A stretch of 64,000 nt of DNA, from contig NAJO01000032.1 of assembly GCA_002077065.1 (NCBI GenBank), positions 186,001-250,000 of the forward strand. The letters are read 5' to 3'. Position 1 is the first letter of the stretch. Each line of letters opens with the position of its first letter. Position numbers and translations under genes: made by a program. Under the pieces are notes generated by a model, which was given only the letters and a program-made list of their open reading frames with translations, ran no database searches and had not been told where the DNA came from. Source of the stretch: Cryoendolithus antarcticus (Eukaryota; Ascomycota; Dothideomycetes; Cladosporiales; Cladosporiaceae). Of this stretch, positions 29,641 through 41,314 are shown one piece after another.

Positions 29641-31410
29641 ACGACACACCACATACCGAGGCGCCTGCGCTGCGGTCGTCGCTGCTAGCAGCACAACTGT
29701 TTCGCGCTTCATAAGGGTAGTAGTGGCCTGTGACGCTTCTTTGCTATAGGCACGCCTTTGCGCGATTGCGCTGTACCATACTAATTCCGTAGCGTCGAAA
29801 TCGATCTGATACCAAGATTAAGCCTCTTCGCGAAGGTACAGCTGCATGCACTATGTGCGATGTACGACCCATGACAATGATGCAAATCGAGACTGCTTTC
29901 TCAATTAGGTTGCTATAGGGGGTCCCTTTCCAAATTGATGTGGACAGTCCAGGCTTGCCCGCGTCAAGGCTTGCCGGTGATGTGGTCGCTGGCTCTTATG
30001 CCGTTGATGTTGTAAATCGCGACGACCTTGCGCCGCGTCACGGGCGAGATCACTCGGCCGCGGCGGCCGATGCACCCTTAATTCCTGACGAGCGCGAGAA
30101 AAGTTTTCCTGGGCGATGTTTCATGCGGTGGACAAAGATTGGGTCGATGCCACCAGAAACACACATATAGTCCAGCATCGCGTGAGCACCATCCGTTATT
30201 CCAAGCGGCCGTCAGTCGAGAAGAGATAAAGCAGTCGTGTGTACGCAGCGCCCAATCTGATGACGACTCTTCCACACTCGCCAGTGCACGCTGTGCCCTC
30301 GCTCCGGTCGCCACGTTGTTCATCTTCGCCGTTCACGCATTAGGCGCAGGAAACCCATAGAAGGCTCATCGCGTCGTCAAGCGGCTGTTTGTCGTTCCGA
30401 ACGTGTGCTCGATGCGTGCCTTCTCTTAATGTATCGATTCTACATCGACGGAGCGCCCAACAGTGAGATGCATTGCTGCGCTAGCCGCCAGACCAATCTG
30501 AACGACCCATCACCCTCTCTTGCGCACGCAACGGCGTGCTCTTGACGTCGCGAAATGATTGAGACCAAGTCGAGGAGTGCGCCCAGCGGAAAAGCAATGG
30601 GCACCGAGAAAGTATGCGAGAGTAACTTACCTGCGCTTGATGCCGTATTGTACGAAACCCATTCTCAGATGTCTCCTTCGCCGAGACTGTACATGAGCAA
30701 TAGCACCAGAGCTCAAATCGTCTACATACTCGCTCTTTCCGTGTATAGTCTGTTGCCCTCTTTTCAGCCGCGGGGTGTGTATTGTATTACCTTTGCCGAT
30801 CTGGAGATGCCAGCTCTGCATCTGACGATCGCGGGTCCTACAAGGCAGTCGGTTCGAGAATTGTGCGTCGTGCGATGTCGACGCGGTCGTGGTGGTGAAT
30901 GACGGCTTGATGCAGATGTCGACAGCTTTAACATGACGTCCTCGCACGAAGCGCCCTTGCAAGTCCAGGAAAGGCCATGCCTGATCGGCAGTCGCAGTGC
31001 TGCTCTTTGCTCCGTCGTAGATTGGCGGTCCCCAGTACACGACGGCGACCTCCGATACGGCGCGCAGTGTATCATGAACGTCTCGTGGGCACCCTTTGGG
31101 AGTGCCGCGCATCGTTGGGAGTCTCGTTCCTGTCATGTCAAGTCAGCGCGGCGTGTTCATTGTGCACAGCGGTCGAAATGCAGCGCAATTGACCACGCAT
31201 GCCACCCCAACCTGTGCAGCCTCGCTTTTGCACGCGTACCATTGCGAAGCCGCAGGTGAGAGGTCTGGCATCGCCGCCTCGTCAATCGGACGCCAGGGCC
31301 AGTGGTCTTGACAAGGTCCGAAGACATCTGCTCCAGCTGAATACATGCTTGCTTAGGTGTCGAGTGGTCATGCAGGTGTGTCATGCGAGTGTGTGAAGCA
31401 AGGGCGTTGT
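29641..31410. other. Gene-poor stretch, 1.8 kb
   Basis: Between the SPAK-repeat gene and the 3' end of the MFS gene. An ATG-started minus-strand frame (31136 to about 30627, 169 codons) is present but has neither a recognisable domain nor supporting splice structure. I see no tRNA, repeat or transposon ends. Confidence 0.4.
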
Positions 31411-33111
31411 TCAATCCTTCTCCATGATCTCGCTCGCAAATCTGCTCCTTGCCCTGATCTTCGGCCCATAGAACACCAATACCCAAGGCACAATCGTGAG
31501 CAGCGCTCCTAGCCCGCCCAAAAAGCTCCCAGCTCCTTGGAAAGTCATCTTCCTGAACATCTGAGCCGTGAACAACGGAAATGCACCGCCTAGCATGTTC
31601 CTGCAGAAACTCTGAGCCGCTAGAGCAGAGCTTGCATATCGGTGATACGTGTCTGCGAGGTAATTGAAGACTGCTAGGTAGATTGAGAAGATTCCCATTG
31701 TCGCACAACCGATTGCGAGCGTAGGCAGGATCCAGTGATCTGAGGGGAAGGAAGTCCAGCCAAACCAGAAGCAGCCGATAGGAAGCAGGGCGCTTTGCAC
31801 GCAGGAGAAGAACAAGCGACCTTCGGGCGTGTCAAGCATCTGGCGACGCTTGCCTGTGAGGTATTGGCGGGCGAGACGCTCTTGCGCGATACTCACAACC
31901 GTGCTAATCAGCGATGCTACGGAGATGGCTGTGAACACTGCGCCATTTTGTTCCAGATTGAAGCCGTGGCTTTCAGTAAAGACAAGCGGGATAGCAGAGA
32001 AGGTGAGGTACAACACTGCCCAGCTGAAGGATATCCAGAGACTGAAGAAGAAGACCACAGGTTCAGTGAACAAAAGATGAAATGGCCTGTACAACGAGAT
32101 GGCGATGGAGCGGCCCAGAGTCGTGCGCTCCTCGTCAGACTTGACCTTCCAACGAATCCGCTGCTGTGCAGAATTGTGTGTGTCCGCTGGCATCATCATG
32201 CCAAAGTGACCCTCTGACTCAAGCTGCTCCATCCAAGCGTTCAATGTCTTCGCCTTCCTCGATAGCAGCACAGATCCGCGGGTCTCCTTGAAGAAGATCA
32301 CAATCAAGATCATCATAAGGCCGCAAGTGATGACCTGCAAGTAGAAGATCCATCTCCATGTCGTATGTTGTGCGACAAGTCCACTGAATAGCGGGCCAAG
32401 TCCAGTGCCAAATAATGCTGCACCAGAGAACAGCGACATGGCTGTGTTCCGCTGCTCAGCATGGTAGATGTCGCTGACTACACCTCCAACCATCGTGCTG
32501 AACGTGCTGCTAACACAGCCTGTCAAGAACCGAGCAACAAGCATGCCCGGGTATGTCGGAGTCAGTGAGCAGACCAGCTGGAAGAGCACGAACAAGCATC
32601 CGGTCCCGATGAAGATAGGTCGTCTGCCATGGATCTCACTGAACGGAGCCAGGAACATCGGAGCGATTGCGAAGCCAGCAGTGAAGACAGTGATGCCAAC
32701 TGTGACAGCGATGTTGCTGACATGCCACTCAGCAGACATCTGGTCTATGCCTGATGCGTATGATCCAGCTGTGTATGCTGTGACAATTGTCGCAGCGCAT
32801 GACAGCCAGGTAATCAGGTTCTTGCGCTGTTTGGACCACAGGAAAGGCGATATGAAATCTGTTAAGTCTGGCTGTGGCGTTGCTGCAGGTCGTTCGTCAA
32901 GCTCCCGAGGCGAATAAGAAAGGTACGCTGGACTGGGAATTTCGGTATCGAATGTCATGTAGTGGTACACAATGTCGTCCTGGCTGTTCGGGAGGTCGTC
33001 TTGCGAGTCGGACGCATGCTTCTCGCTTTCCTCCTTCGTAATATCAGGGTTCGATGCGCGGTCCTCATCGTCCAACGGCTCCCTCACTAGCTTGACCTCC
33101 GGGTCTGCCAT
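31411..33111 (-). CDS. MFS multidrug/polyamine-type transporter (DHA1)
   Basis: Intronless, 566 aa. An 85-residue acidic cytosolic N-terminus precedes twelve hydrophobic spans split by a central loop (about residues 285-330). DHA1 signatures are present: PMFLAPFSEIHGRRPIF after TM2, ARFLTGCVSSTFSTMVGGVVSDIY in TM4-5, and GTGLGPLFSGLVAQHTTWRWIFY across TM5-6. The latter is the motif C region of drug:H+ antiporters. Fungal relatives (Flu1/Cyhr/Tpo-like) export drugs, polyamines or metabolites across the plasma membrane. The substrate cannot be read from sequence. Confidence 0.92.
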   Translation of the reverse strand: MADPEVKLVREPLDDEDRASNPDITKEESEKHASDSQDDLPNSQDDIVYHYMTFDTEIPSPAYLSYSPRELDERPAATPQPDLTDFISPFLWSKQRKNLITWLSCAATIVTAYTAGSYASGIDQMSAEWHVSNIAVTVGITVFTAGFAIAPMFLAPFSEIHGRRPIFIGTGCLFVLFQLVCSLTPTYPGMLVARFLTGCVSSTFSTMVGGVVSDIYHAEQRNTAMSLFSGAALFGTGLGPLFSGLVAQHTTWRWIFYLQVITCGLMMILIVIFFKETRGSVLLSRKAKTLNAWMEQLESEGHFGMMMPADTHNSAQQRIRWKVKSDEERTTLGRSIAISLYRPFHLLFTEPVVFFFSLWISFSWAVLYLTFSAIPLVFTESHGFNLEQNGAVFTAISVASLISTVVSIAQERLARQYLTGKRRQMLDTPEGRLFFSCVQSALLPIGCFWFGWTSFPSDHWILPTLAIGCATMGIFSIYLAVFNYLADTYHRYASSALAAQSFCRNMLGGAFPLFTAQMFRKMTFQGAGSFLGGLGALLTIVPWVLVFYGPKIRARSRFASEIMEKD

Positions 33112-34168
33112 TGCTCATGCCTTTGCAGAGTACTCGTTGTAAGAAGACTGCGACAAAGAAGAATTGCAACGCGGACACACACAGCTGCGCGATGACTGTA
33201 TAACTGAACTTTATTCCCAACGCCTCTTGTCCGCAGATCTTTCGGTACGAAGGTGGATCCTCTCGTTGGCACGATCCTGCGACTCATCATACACAGCATG
33301 TCGCTCTCTTCCGCGACCGTGCCGACGCCAGGCGCGTGTACCTGCATTGCATCAGCATCGCAATGTCATTGGCCTGCATTATATCAATCCCCTAGGTTTG
33401 CGGGCAACCTGTTGAAAATCCCCACTCTTTCACGGAAATAGCACGGGAACGCGACGAGCATTTGAGGATCCATAGGGCTGAGATGGAGCGTATGCGAATA
33501 TGCCGTTGGCGACAAGAGCAGCATCCTACATCGTACCTTGGGCTCGCTGGTTAGCACAGTCGCTCACTTCCTTCGCACACCTATCCAGCTCCTCGCCGCG
33601 AATGACATATCTTTGTAGAAGGTGTTATCTGCCCCGAGATAGCCGCGATATCTCCGCCGTCTTGACACTCAAAAGTCAAGACAGATAGCACACACACACA
33701 AGATACACAACTCAAGCGAGGGTACGTGTTAGCGCGAGCGCTGTTTGGCTGACAGACAAGGCCCTTCGCTTTGGTGTCGCTGTCGAAGGTCGCGCTACTC
33801 TTTCGCTCGTCAGGCGGTGTTGCACCTCTCGATCGCCTCCGTTCACGCTCCGACTAGATCTCAGCTCCCACGATCTCGAGGCCACCGACCAGCACGTTGA
33901 GCGTCAACATGCTCGGCCTGAGCCATGGTTGCAGACGCAACGACTAATCAACAACACTTTTGCTCGCTGCTTACTGTAAAGACTGCTTGAACGAGACCAT
34001 TATGCGGGGCAGGCAGACCCTTGTCCTTGAGCACGCCATTTGGTGGGGCGACTGATTTCATCATCCAGAAACATTTTCTTTGCTTCATGCTCTCATCCTT
34101 GCAAGTACATATCCAACACATTACCGTTGCAAACAAACCTCGCGCACCACCCCAACACCACCGCTAAT
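33112..34168. other. Divergent intergenic region MFS/peroxiredoxin
   Basis: 1.06 kb holding the promoters of the MFS gene (minus) and the peroxiredoxin gene (plus). A short CA-repeat tract lies near 33690-33706. No coding evidence. Confidence 0.45.
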
Positions 34169-34930
34169 ATGACTGATCGACCAGCACCCCTCCGCCTCGG
34201 CACTACCGCCCCCGATTTTGACGCCGAGACCACGACTGGACCGATCAACTTCCATGAGTTCATTGGCGACAAGTGGGTTGTGCTGTTCTCTCACCCCGAG
34301 GACTACACACCTGTCTGCACGACCGAGCTGGGTGCCTTTGCCAAGCTCGAGCCTGAGTTCACCAAGCGTGGCGTGAAGCTGATCGGTCTGAGTGCGAACA
34401 CTGTTGAGAGCCATGGCGGGTGGATCAAGGACATCAATGAGATCTCAGGAGCGACTCTGAGATTCCCCATCATTGGCGACAAGAGCAGGGAAATTGCGCT
34501 GAAGTATGACATGTAAGTGTGGAAATTTGGGGGCGCATGGCAGGCGCGTGGCAAAGACGAACGTGGAGCTGACAAATTGCACAGGATTGATCATCAGGAT
34601 GCGACCAACGTCGACAGCAAGGGCATCGCCTTCACGATCCGCAGCGTCTTCATCATCGATCCCAAGAAGGTCATCCGCACGATCCTATCCTACCCAGCCA
34701 GCACAGGGCGCAATACCGCAGAAGTCCTCCGCATTGTCGACTCGCTCCAGACTGGTGATGCGAACAGAGTCACCACCCCGATCAACTGGATCCCGGGTGA
34801 CGATGTGATCGTGCACCCCTCAGTCAAGGGCGAGGAGGCAGAGAAGCTGTTCCCCAAGATGAACGTGGTCAAGCCATACCTGCGATTCACCCCTCTGCCC
34901 AAGGAGAAGACCTCTGCTGCAGTCGCATGA
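34169..34930 (+). CDS. 1-Cys peroxiredoxin (Prx6 type)
   Basis: Two exons (34169-34512, 34585-34930), 229 aa. The peroxidatic site is HPEDYTPVCTTE, with the Thr and Arg partners of the Prx fold. The C-terminal extension with PINWIPGDDVIVHPSV and PYLRFTPLP is typical of the Prx6/1-Cys branch. No second conserved Cys is seen. The intron splits the Met codon of KYDMIDHQDATN, a conserved block. Role: reduction of hydrogen peroxide and lipid or alkyl peroxides, in cytosol or mitochondria. An upstream in-frame stretch has no ATG, so the cytosolic start at 34169 is chosen. Confidence 0.94.
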
Positions 34931-35901
34931 AGCCAGATGATGTACGAGCACGCGTGGGAAGCAGAGTGGGGTCGGAGGATTGTGGTGTGAGAGCATCAAC
35001 CTCAACAACAACAACGAGTCCAGGTGCATCGAGCGCGGTGGTCACGTAGACAAGTACAGTAGCAAACAGCCCGAACACATGCAAGTTGAAAGCATGATTG
35101 ACTTCCCACATCATCTCCTCATGCTGTTCATCAACGGCTGCGATACAAAGCCCTGCTTCGGTCGCGTCCCGTCGTCTTCGTGCAAACACTATCTTTCCAG
35201 GCGAACTGCTGCAGCTACCCACAGAGTCCATCATAGCATGTTGTGATGTCCCAAATCAGTGATGACGAGGATAGCGAATCGCGTTTCCCGGCCGCCAAAG
35301 GAATGCCGTCGACACACATGATTGGTCAATCGAAGATCTCACAGACCTTGGCATTCCATGTTTCCTCTGGACCACTTCACCAAGATCCTGACATTTCGCC
35401 TATACGATCCAGACGACCTGCAGCAACTTACGACAAAAGTGAAGGTAAGCACCGATCCCTTTATGTGTGTCCACCTGATTTTGGAGGCTTGAAACACGCG
35501 CTCCACGCTGCTGGGACTGTCGATATGGAACCTTGGCCCTTTCCGGCTCCTTGCTCCGACCGAGCGTAGGGATAGCTGCAGGCCGATGAACGCCGACAAC
35601 TGCGCAATGCCGGATACCACTGGTGCGATTCGGCTTCGAGTGGTCTCTTGCGATGGTGCCTGCACTTCTGTCCGAAACCGACAAATCACGGCCTCACGGC
35701 TACCATTCCGTCTGTCACGGCTTTGACGAAGCGAGAGAAACATTATGAATCCAGGCACATGGGTTCCGGTCTCAAAGATGTTAGCCTGCTCTGCCTCGTC
35801 GTTCAGCTCTCCTCATTCCTCATGCTTCGCTGCGAGCCGTCGACCGTCATTGCTACCATATCATTATTCTCCGCGAGCAGATGTGCATTTGCTGACCACA
35901 G
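34931..35901. other. Intergenic with a possible orphan first exon
   Basis: 970 bp. From ATG 35246 a frame of 66 codons (MSQISDDEDSESRFPAAKG...) ends in an excellent donor, AAG|GTAAGC at 35445, and could be a first exon, perhaps of the Kelch gene (a CAG acceptor stands right before 35902). I could not build a continuous model through the intervening 450 bp. Confidence 0.3.
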
Positions 35902-37590
35902 ATGGCGCTCCCTCTAGGCGTCCCAGTGTACACGCTCGACCGTGATCACCCCTACATAGTGAGCTACAAAGCTGCAGAGTCAGTGCGATCGCCGAGGCAG
36001 CAAGGAGAGCGCCAGGTCTCGCCGCATGAACAGCGCCTTGCTAGGAGGTCGACTTCGTCCGCGAAAAAGCGAAGCATCCTTATAGCCTCAATCGCAGTAG
36101 CTGGATCTACGAATCTTGCTGCTACTGACGTTGAGCGACTCGTGTCTGCAATCGAACGCACTCACACCCCTCCTGTCGAAGCTTTCGAGCTATCGGAGAC
36201 TTCACCTCGAGGGAAGAGCACCACTCGACCAAAGCACATACCGATTGTGATCCCTGACTACGAGTCATTTGGACGTCAAAGTCCAGTGAACGACTCCCGC
36301 AACGGCTCATTCTCGACATTCTACACCTCCAGCAGTCAGACAAGCCTACCAGTGCCCGCACTAGACCCGACCTCAAGAAGCAATACACCCGGGTCAGTTG
36401 GTGACCACCCGAGATATGTTGAAATAAAGATCCCAGAGTGGGCACAGCCGGTGATCAGGCGACCAAGCGGTCCACCAAGGATTGACTTGACAAAGTCAAC
36501 CTTCGTTGATCCCTTCGCTGATCTTGCAGACCTGTCATCACCCGATATGTCACATCCAACGCCAGAGTCCAGTAGGACACACACGATGGACTCGGATGCC
36601 CCATCGCCGACTGGGCTGTACGTCAACCCTACGGACAGCAACAATGGTTACCTCAACAGCGCCAACAGTAGTCAGTCGTCACTCATTGGCATGAGAGCGG
36701 AGTACGAGTCAACATCTGAGGCTGAAGCAGAACCTACACCAGAGGCTGAAGCACGGCAGCCAAGTCATATGCCCTCACAATCTACTACTGGTCCATCACC
36801 ACACACCAATCAGACACCGCCAGAAGCCACACCAGGAACTGCGAACTTGTCTGGCCTCGTTTGCAACGTACATCGAACTACTGGCAGGGAGCCACCGCCA
36901 CTGGTGGGTGCCACTACCACGATCCTGGGCGACAAGCTGTATGTATTTGGAGGGCGAAAGCTGTCGCGAGCGCAGCCGCAATTGACCTCGAACTTGTATG
37001 AGCTGGATCTCATCCACAGACACTGGACGAAGCTTGCAACTCAAGGCGACATCCCGCCAGCAAGATACTTTCACAGCGTATGCGCCCTAGGCGACACGAA
37101 GCTGGTCTGCTATGGCGGCATGTCGCCCAATCCGAGCGGTGAAGTGATGGCTGATGGACAGTCAGACATCATTGTCATGTCAGATATACACATCTATGAG
37201 GCTTCTACGAGGACGTGGCAAAAGGTCGCAGCTGGCGAGTCTCCGCAAGGGCGGTACGCGCACTGCACAACAATCTTGCCTTCCTCAGCTGTGTTCGGGT
37301 CCGCCACAGCGCCACTGTCAGCACTACATCACAATCCCGCAGGCACACAGCCCAATCAAGGGACGTTGGGCGTGCAGCTGGATGGGACCGGAGGTGCTGA
37401 GATGGTTGTTGTTGGTGGCCAAGACAGCGCGAATCACTACATCGAGCAGATCAGCATCTTCAACCTGCGAAGTCTGAAGTGGACGGGCACAACAGCGGTA
37501 AGAGCGGAACAGGGGCTTGTGAGGCATGTTGGCAAAGCTTGTCCTCATCGGGGCAGACCTCAGCAACGCACGCTTCAGGGTCTGGCGTGA
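35902..37590 (+). CDS. Kelch-repeat protein, apparently missing its 3' half
   Basis: The first 310 residues are disordered and Ser/Pro-rich (LGVPVYTLDRDHPYIV near the start, a conserved opening of fungal Kelch proteins). Then come three Kelch blades: LVGATTTILGDKLYVFGG, YFHSVCALGDTKLVCYGG and a third with AEMVVVGGQDSANHYIEQISIFNLRSLKWTG. A propeller needs five to seven blades, but nothing Kelch-like follows. At 37499 there is a good donor (GCG|GTAAGA) and an acceptor at 37553 would lead into a frame open to 38039, but its sequence is not propeller-like. A 3' truncation is the simplest view. The ATG directly after a CAG suggests that an upstream exon is possible. Confidence 0.65.
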   Translation: MALPLGVPVYTLDRDHPYIVSYKAAESVRSPRQQGERQVSPHEQRLARRSTSSAKKRSILIASIAVAGSTNLAATDVERLVSAIERTHTPPVEAFELSETSPRGKSTTRPKHIPIVIPDYESFGRQSPVNDSRNGSFSTFYTSSSQTSLPVPALDPTSRSNTPGSVGDHPRYVEIKIPEWAQPVIRRPSGPPRIDLTKSTFVDPFADLADLSSPDMSHPTPESSRTHTMDSDAPSPTGLYVNPTDSNNGYLNSANSSQSSLIGMRAEYESTSEAEAEPTPEAEARQPSHMPSQSTTGPSPHTNQTPPEATPGTANLSGLVCNVHRTTGREPPPLVGATTTILGDKLYVFGGRKLSRAQPQLTSNLYELDLIHRHWTKLATQGDIPPARYFHSVCALGDTKLVCYGGMSPNPSGEVMADGQSDIIVMSDIHIYEASTRTWQKVAAGESPQGRYAHCTTILPSSAVFGSATAPLSALHHNPAGTQPNQGTLGVQLDGTGGAEMVVVGGQDSANHYIEQISIFNLRSLKWTGTTAVRAEQGLVRHVGKACPHRGRPQQRTLQGLA

Positions 37591-38126
37591 GTGCCGCGGC
37601 CGAACCATGGTGGACTGTTCCGAATTCCATCACTTCCGGCCGTGGAGTCTTCAGAAGGACGGCATCGACACTATTACTCGCCACATGGCCCCCAAATCGC
37701 CCAGAAGCGCGGCCCGTACAGTCCCACAAAACCGCATACAGATCTACATTCGATGTCAGACGCAGGAACGAAACGATAGTTCGGGACTTCCCCATGAGGC
37801 GCCACGTTTTGACAAACTCTCCCGCAAAAAGCTTGACTAGACTTCTCCCAGTCAAGGCTGACCCCCTAGCCTGGGCATTCCACGCGCTAGGGCCGCACAC
37901 GCTCTCTCCTACTGGCCGGCTCTCGGCACAAGGTAGCCTGATGGTATTGATCTGCGCGCCAGGTTCGCTAATTGCGTCGTATTCGACGGGCGTGGACTGG
38001 GCCGCTGAGACGGTGCACGCCACTACTGGGGAAGTATAACAGCATTTGCTCTTCTCGTCTTGCAGTTCCTTCGAAGACAAGTGTACAGCGTAGTTTTCGC
38101 GCAACAGTCGTTTCGATCAATCGATC

Positions 38127-40283
38127 ATGTCTTTCGTTAACAAATTCTGCGGCTTGGTCGCATTGACCTCTGCTCTCCTTCTTTCGTATGCTTCGGCCAT
38201 CACGGTCAACAGCACCATCCTCGTCCTTGCTCCGACAGCAGATGTGCAGTCTTCGTTCTCCGCGACCTCTGGCCTCGACGCCTATGGCATCCCCTACCAG
38301 CTGGTCATCATCCCATCCGGAGGCACGACTCTCCCTGCCCTGAACTCCAGCGCCACTGCGGGCAACTTCGGAGGCATCTTGATTCTGAGCGATGTCTCGT
38401 ACGACTACAGTGGCTCATACAACAGCGCCATCACCACCGCACAGTACAATGCTCTATACGCGTATCAAACCGCGTTTGGCGTACGTATGGTTCGTCTGGA
38501 CGTCTACCCTGGCAGCGACTCCGGCACGACTGCTGTCACTGCCAACGGTGCGACCGGCTGCTGTGCCGACGGCGTTGAGCAGACCTTCGCCTTTACGAAC
38601 TCGACTGGGTTCCCTACAGCGAACATCAAGACTGGTGCTACGGTCAGCACGCTTGGCTTGTACCACTACCCGGCGAAGATCTCGAGCACTGCCAATACTT
38701 GGGCCATCGCACAGTTCGGCACTAGCGGAGGGTTCACAGCCAAGAGCACCGCTGCTGTGATCAACATCCCAGCACCGGGTCGCCAGCAGATGGTCTTCTT
38801 CATCGGCTGGGCATCGGAATGGTCGTCGACTTCGAACTACCTCCAACACGCTTACGTCCACTGGATGACCCGCGGTCTGTTCACCGGCGCCAGGAAAGTC
38901 TACTTCGGCACCCAGATCGATGACATGCACTTGACGACCGCTCTGTGGTCGCCAGCTGGCGCCAAGTACCGAGTCACCCCTGACGATATGTCTGTGTACC
39001 AGGCCTGGACTGCAAGCGTCAACAGCCGTCTGCCTGCCGGATCCCAGTACTTCGTCGAGATTGGCCACAATGGCAACGGTGATATCATCAACTCTACCAA
39101 CATCGGCTACTCCATGTACCCCAGCCCTTGCAACCCTGTTGATGCGATCTACTACGCATCCCCTGTCGAGTCGCCCGATGAGGAGTACATCAAGCCGATT
39201 GGCAGTGGTCTTGACCTGTGGCCTACGTCGGCACAGTCATACAACTGGACTCTGCAGTGCGCCCAGCTTGATAAGCTTGCGACTTGGTTCATGAACACCA
39301 CCAATCGCGACGTGTTCGCTCACATCTCGCACACATTCACTCACCTGAATTTGGACAACGCTACCTTCAACGATGCTACTCGTGAGATCTACTACAATCA
39401 AGCTTGGTTGGCTCAGGTCGGTATCTCGGCTGGCAAGTTCTCGCCACACGGTCTGATCCCGCCTGCCATCACTGGACTGCACAACGGTGATGTGATCAGG
39501 TATGTAATCCCGCAGCAGCTCAATAGTAGACACATAGACTGACTTCCATCCCACAGAGCCTGGTTCACCAACGGCATCACCAACGTTGTCGGCGACAACT
39601 CCCGCGACGTCCTCCTGAACCCCACAAACGTCCACTGGCCGCTCATCTCCAACGTTTCCGAGAACGGCTACGCAGGCCTTAATATCATCCCCCGCTGGCC
39701 CACCTCCATCTTCTTCGACTGCGACACCGCGAACTGCACGACGCTTGAGTGGACGCAAACCCAGCAGGGCGACGGGACCTTCACCGGGCTGTTGGCCTTC
39801 GAGAAGGACACCACGATGCGGTACTTGCTCGGCTTGAGGCATGACCCCTACATGTTCCACCAGGCCAACCTGCGCTCTACGGGCGTCGGTAGCTATAAAG
39901 TCGGCACCCAAACTGTGAAGTCCATCTTCCAGATCTGGGTCGAGACGATGACTCAAGAGATCACCCGTTTGACCAACTGGCCGCTCCAGACGCTCAAGCA
40001 TGACGACATCGGCACTGCATTCCTGAACCGCATGGCGAGGGACGCGTGTGGTGCTTCGCTTGCTTACACGTACGGGACCAATGGGAAGACGATCACGGCT
40101 GTGACTCTGTCGGCTGCGAATGGCAACAAGTGCAGCACGCCTATTCCTGTTACTGTACCCGGGACAGGGACGACGAGCGGGAGTGCTACGAGCGACAAGG
40201 TTGGCGCTGAGCCGTTGATCTTTTGGGTTACGATGAACGGCAGCCCGGTTACTATTAACCTGGGGGCGGCTGTTACGGTCTAG
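38127..40283 (+). CDS. agd3: Agd3-like secreted polysaccharide deacetylase (CE18)
   Basis: Two exons (38127-39499, 39557-40283), 699 aa. The signal peptide is clear (LVALTSALLLSYASA). The catalytic region reads GTQIDDMHL, supplying the Asp, and HISHTFTHLNLDNAT, supplying the metal-binding His pair, as in Agd3 of Aspergillus. A Ser/Thr-rich N-terminal half with many N-glycosylation sequons (NST, NSS, NTT) fits an extracellular protein. Known role: partial deacetylation of the exopolysaccharide galactosaminogalactan, needed for adhesion and biofilm. None of the other galactosaminogalactan genes (uge3, sph3, gtb3, ega3) is in this window. The 57-nt intron splits an Arg codon in VIRAWFTNG. Confidence 0.9.
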
Positions 40284-41314
40284 GCGGTAATGATAGTGTA
40301 CAAAAGCATTCTTGACTGTGTTTCTCCAATTCACTGAGCCTCGTCAACGCTACTATAGACGTAGTTAGAGCACTAGAGCCCTGTACCGGTATGTCGAGGA
40401 GAGATGCGACTCGAGAGCTCTCTCAGTACCATGTGGTCCCCACGCATTGGTCTTTCGATAACATTGTCATATCGGATTCGCAGTAGTCAGTATGTTTATC
40501 GGGGCATAGTGGCTTTGAAGCTTGGAAAGAGAATAAGGAACAATTATGTGCGTTCGTTGGTACATGAATCAACGCTATCGTGTAGGCAATCGCTCCTCGT
40601 TGACTCTTTTCGGGAATTGGTCGGTGACGCTCGGGAATTGGGGTGGGTCTCGATACACACTGCACCACATCATCTCAACTCTCTGCCATCTTCAACATCT
40701 TTCACCAGCATCAAAATTCCAAACTATTAGCCTTCCTAGGTCAAACACCTGCTCAGGAGACCATCATGACTCCAGTTTAAAGAACGTCAGACATGGCAAG
40801 TTGGAGCATTTCACATCTCTCTATTCATCTTCTTATTGACATCCTCTTTCGTCAATGAGAATGTCTTGAGACATCAAGCCTGGACCTTGCTCTCTGCTCT
40901 GGACTACAACAAAGCTAGTAGCACACGGCTAACACATGGTCAGCAGCTGGTATGCTGGGTGACGATGTGCAAGACAGGCAGTTGAGTGAAGATATAGCGT
41001 TTCTATTCATGAATTTCTTTCGTCTCCTCGCGCTATTGAGCATCGCTCGCTGTCAAACGCTATTGATGCCAATAGCAATTTGGTACCGTGGCTGGTATTG
41101 ATAGCACCACGAAGCAGGCCCTGGGAGCTGGACGCAGGTGTGGACCATGATACATTCATTACACAAGACAACCACGCAAAGGATCGACTAAGGATCTTGT
41201 CACCTCGTCTCTCAGCCTGGCTTACTTCGAATTGGCCATCTTGCGTTCAAGTCAACAACACAGCGAACTTCTTGACAAATTGAATCGCTGCATACGTCTG
41301 CCTCACTATACGCT
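40284..41314. other. Intergenic region upstream of the pheromone receptor gene
   Basis: About 1.03 kb. Short frames only. It should contain the receptor promoter; I see no clear repeat or RNA gene. Confidence 0.4.

Noticed and set aside
30846..30862. GGTTCGAGA resembling a tRNA B box
   Set aside because: No CC-side pairing and no cloverleaf can be built.
30627..31136. 169-codon minus-strand frame with an ATG
   Set aside because: Composition is not convincing and no family or splice structure supports it; kept only as a note in the intergenic entry.
37460..38104. Long open frames on both strands downstream of the Kelch blades
   Set aside because: They are overlapping rivals with no domain or start support, typical of GC-rich chance frames.
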